A stretch of DNA of 64,000 nucleotides from Rhabditoides inermis. Its lineage: Eukaryota; Nematoda; Chromadorea; Rhabditida; Rhabditidae. The stretch lies in NCBI GenBank assembly GCA_963966185.1, contig CAWZYM010000342.1, positions 92,501-156,500 of the forward strand, in the 5' to 3' direction. Shown here piece by piece: positions 63,023 through 64,000 of the stretch (position 1 is the first letter of the stretch; the number at the start of each line of letters is the position of its first letter). Both the position numbers and the translations under genes were made by a program. The notes beneath the pieces were generated by a model. The model was not told the DNA's origin. It searched no databases and saw only the letters and a list, made by a program, of their open reading frames with translations.

Positions 63023-63541
63023 TCAATACGGTGGTGTACCAATAGGAAACATCTCTGATATCTTTTCTTTCTCACAGCGTCCTCTCACATCACAGTCGAG
63101 AACCTTCCTCTCCTCACACTTGCTCGCATTTTTACGACAGAAATCGGACTCCATAGCCGATGGCAGACGGAACATCACAATTGACGACGTCTTCAATCTT
63201 TTGAATGTAGTAGGTGCATGGGTCGTTGTTGGCGTTTGCTTTGTCCGTGTTGCGCGCGAGTAGTGCTAGTCGGACCTCTGAGAATAGGTAGAAGGTCGTA
63301 GCAAAGCATTCTGCATCCGCGATCGCTACAGTCACACTTCACTTGTACTCTCTAAAAAAGCGGTAGAACTGTATTTTGAAAATCCACTACTATTTAACGA
63401 TATCCTATATCAAGAACTTCTGCTTACTTCACACTGGTCGCGGTGTTCTTTGCAGAACTTTTTGTCCTGCTCGGTGGGTGGATGGCCCGATAACACGGAG
63501 ACAGCCAATGCAGAGAGAAAGATGAGGAGATGGAGACGCAT
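63023..63541 (-). CDS. Small secreted cysteine-rich protein, exon structure partly resolved
   Basis: First exon 63,428-63,541 encodes MRLHLLIFLSALAVSVLS, a clear signal peptide, then a short mature part ending FCKEHRDQCE before a GTAAGC donor. Downstream on the same strand one frame reads DPCTYYIQKIEDVVNCD (about 63,230-63,180), and another reads FCRKNASKCEERKVLDCD and ends at TGA (63,025-63,023) with AATAAA right after. The two FC-x5-C-E motifs resemble each other, suggesting a repeated domain. I could not join these frames with confident splice sites, so either small introns or a frameshift lies between about 63,150 and 63,350. Secretion is supported; function is unknown. Confidence 0.55.
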
Positions 63542-63739
63542 TATCGATGGTGCGACACATAACATCCACTACTTTATACTAGCTCAATATTACTTAGCTC
63601 ATTTATATTCGATGCAAGTAAGACAACGCACAGAGCACAACACACAGGGAAAAGATCGAAACAATGCCATCTTCACATACAATCACATTTCATAAATATT
63701 TTTTTACCAGAGCTCTTTGCTGTGTCAATGTGTTTTATA

Positions 63740-63830
63740 ATGATAATATTATGCCATTATATATTCGACATAAATGGACTATGAATATGACATTATATTT
63801 CATATTGATGACATAAAATGATTACAAATA
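63740..63830. promoter_or_regulatory. AT-rich block shared with the transthyretin-like upstream regions
   Basis: ATTATGCCATTATA, then GACATAAATGGACT and GACATAAAATGAT, in the same order as 42,358-42,455 and 58,908-59,010. It lies about 200 bp upstream of the secreted-protein start. It may be a shared regulatory block or a short dispersed repeat. Confidence 0.45.
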
Positions 63831-64000
63831 TTGAGTGCCTCGATTTGGCGGTAGGCAAGTTGCGAATCGTCATTATTTTTATATAACATGCGTAAAACTC
63901 AAGAGTATGTAGGAAGAGAGGGAGGAGGAGAGAGTTGAAGAGTGAGACAAACGTGTCGTGAATTGTTCCAGTTTCAAGTAGCCAAAAAAAAAAACTATTC

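Overview
This is nuclear DNA from a nematode, most likely a rhabditid; I cannot name the species. The evidence is very short introns (mostly 35-60 bp) with TTTCAG-type acceptors, a full-length Sre-family chemoreceptor gene (a nematode-specific 7TM family), a transthyretin-like gene (a family expanded in nematodes) and a divergent casein-kinase-1 domain. No viral or bacterial operon structure is present.

Left part (1-28,600): almost gene-free and built of repeats. It holds a 42-bp satellite (1,210-3,735), a tRNA-derived SINE-like copy, the 3' end of a non-LTR retrotransposon running into a 1.2-kb TTA/TTC trinucleotide tract (4,660-5,878), and two copies of a 4-5 kb segmental duplication (7,332-12,390 and 16,268-20,600). 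Each duplicate is followed by an array of a ~320-bp satellite (12,400-15,300 and 20,590-28,590). DNA transposon and Helitron-like insertions can be read from occupied versus empty copies.

Right part (28,600-62,240): a decayed tandem array of one gene cassette. Its order is a large multi-exon membrane gene (+), a 42-bp satellite, an Sre receptor (-) and a transthyretin-like gene (+). There is a remnant cassette (28.6-30.5 kb), a complete cassette (31.6-45.7 kb), an inverted fragment (46.1-50.4 kb) and a second cassette lacking its 5' end (50.4-62.2 kb). The inverted fragment and 55.4-58.7 kb form a large inverted repeat around most of the second membrane gene.

The notable gene is the large one. 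Assembled by hand from 40 exons in consistent phase (4,353 nt, about 1,450 codons), it reads as signal peptide, five transmembrane segments with two large extracellular loops (a prominin-like topology), a protein tyrosine phosphatase domain, and a casein-kinase-1-like kinase domain in a single polypeptide. Copy 1 has a TGA between the last membrane segment and the phosphatase, but an in-frame alternative acceptor could skip it. Copy 2 is open at that point but lacks the signal peptide and first two membrane segments, and has lost a splice acceptor inside the kinase. If expressed, the protein would link an extracellular or membrane-shape sensor to phosphotyrosine removal and Ser/Thr phosphorylation.

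The right edge (63.0-63.6 kb) holds a minus-strand gene for a small secreted cysteine-rich protein, incompletely resolved.
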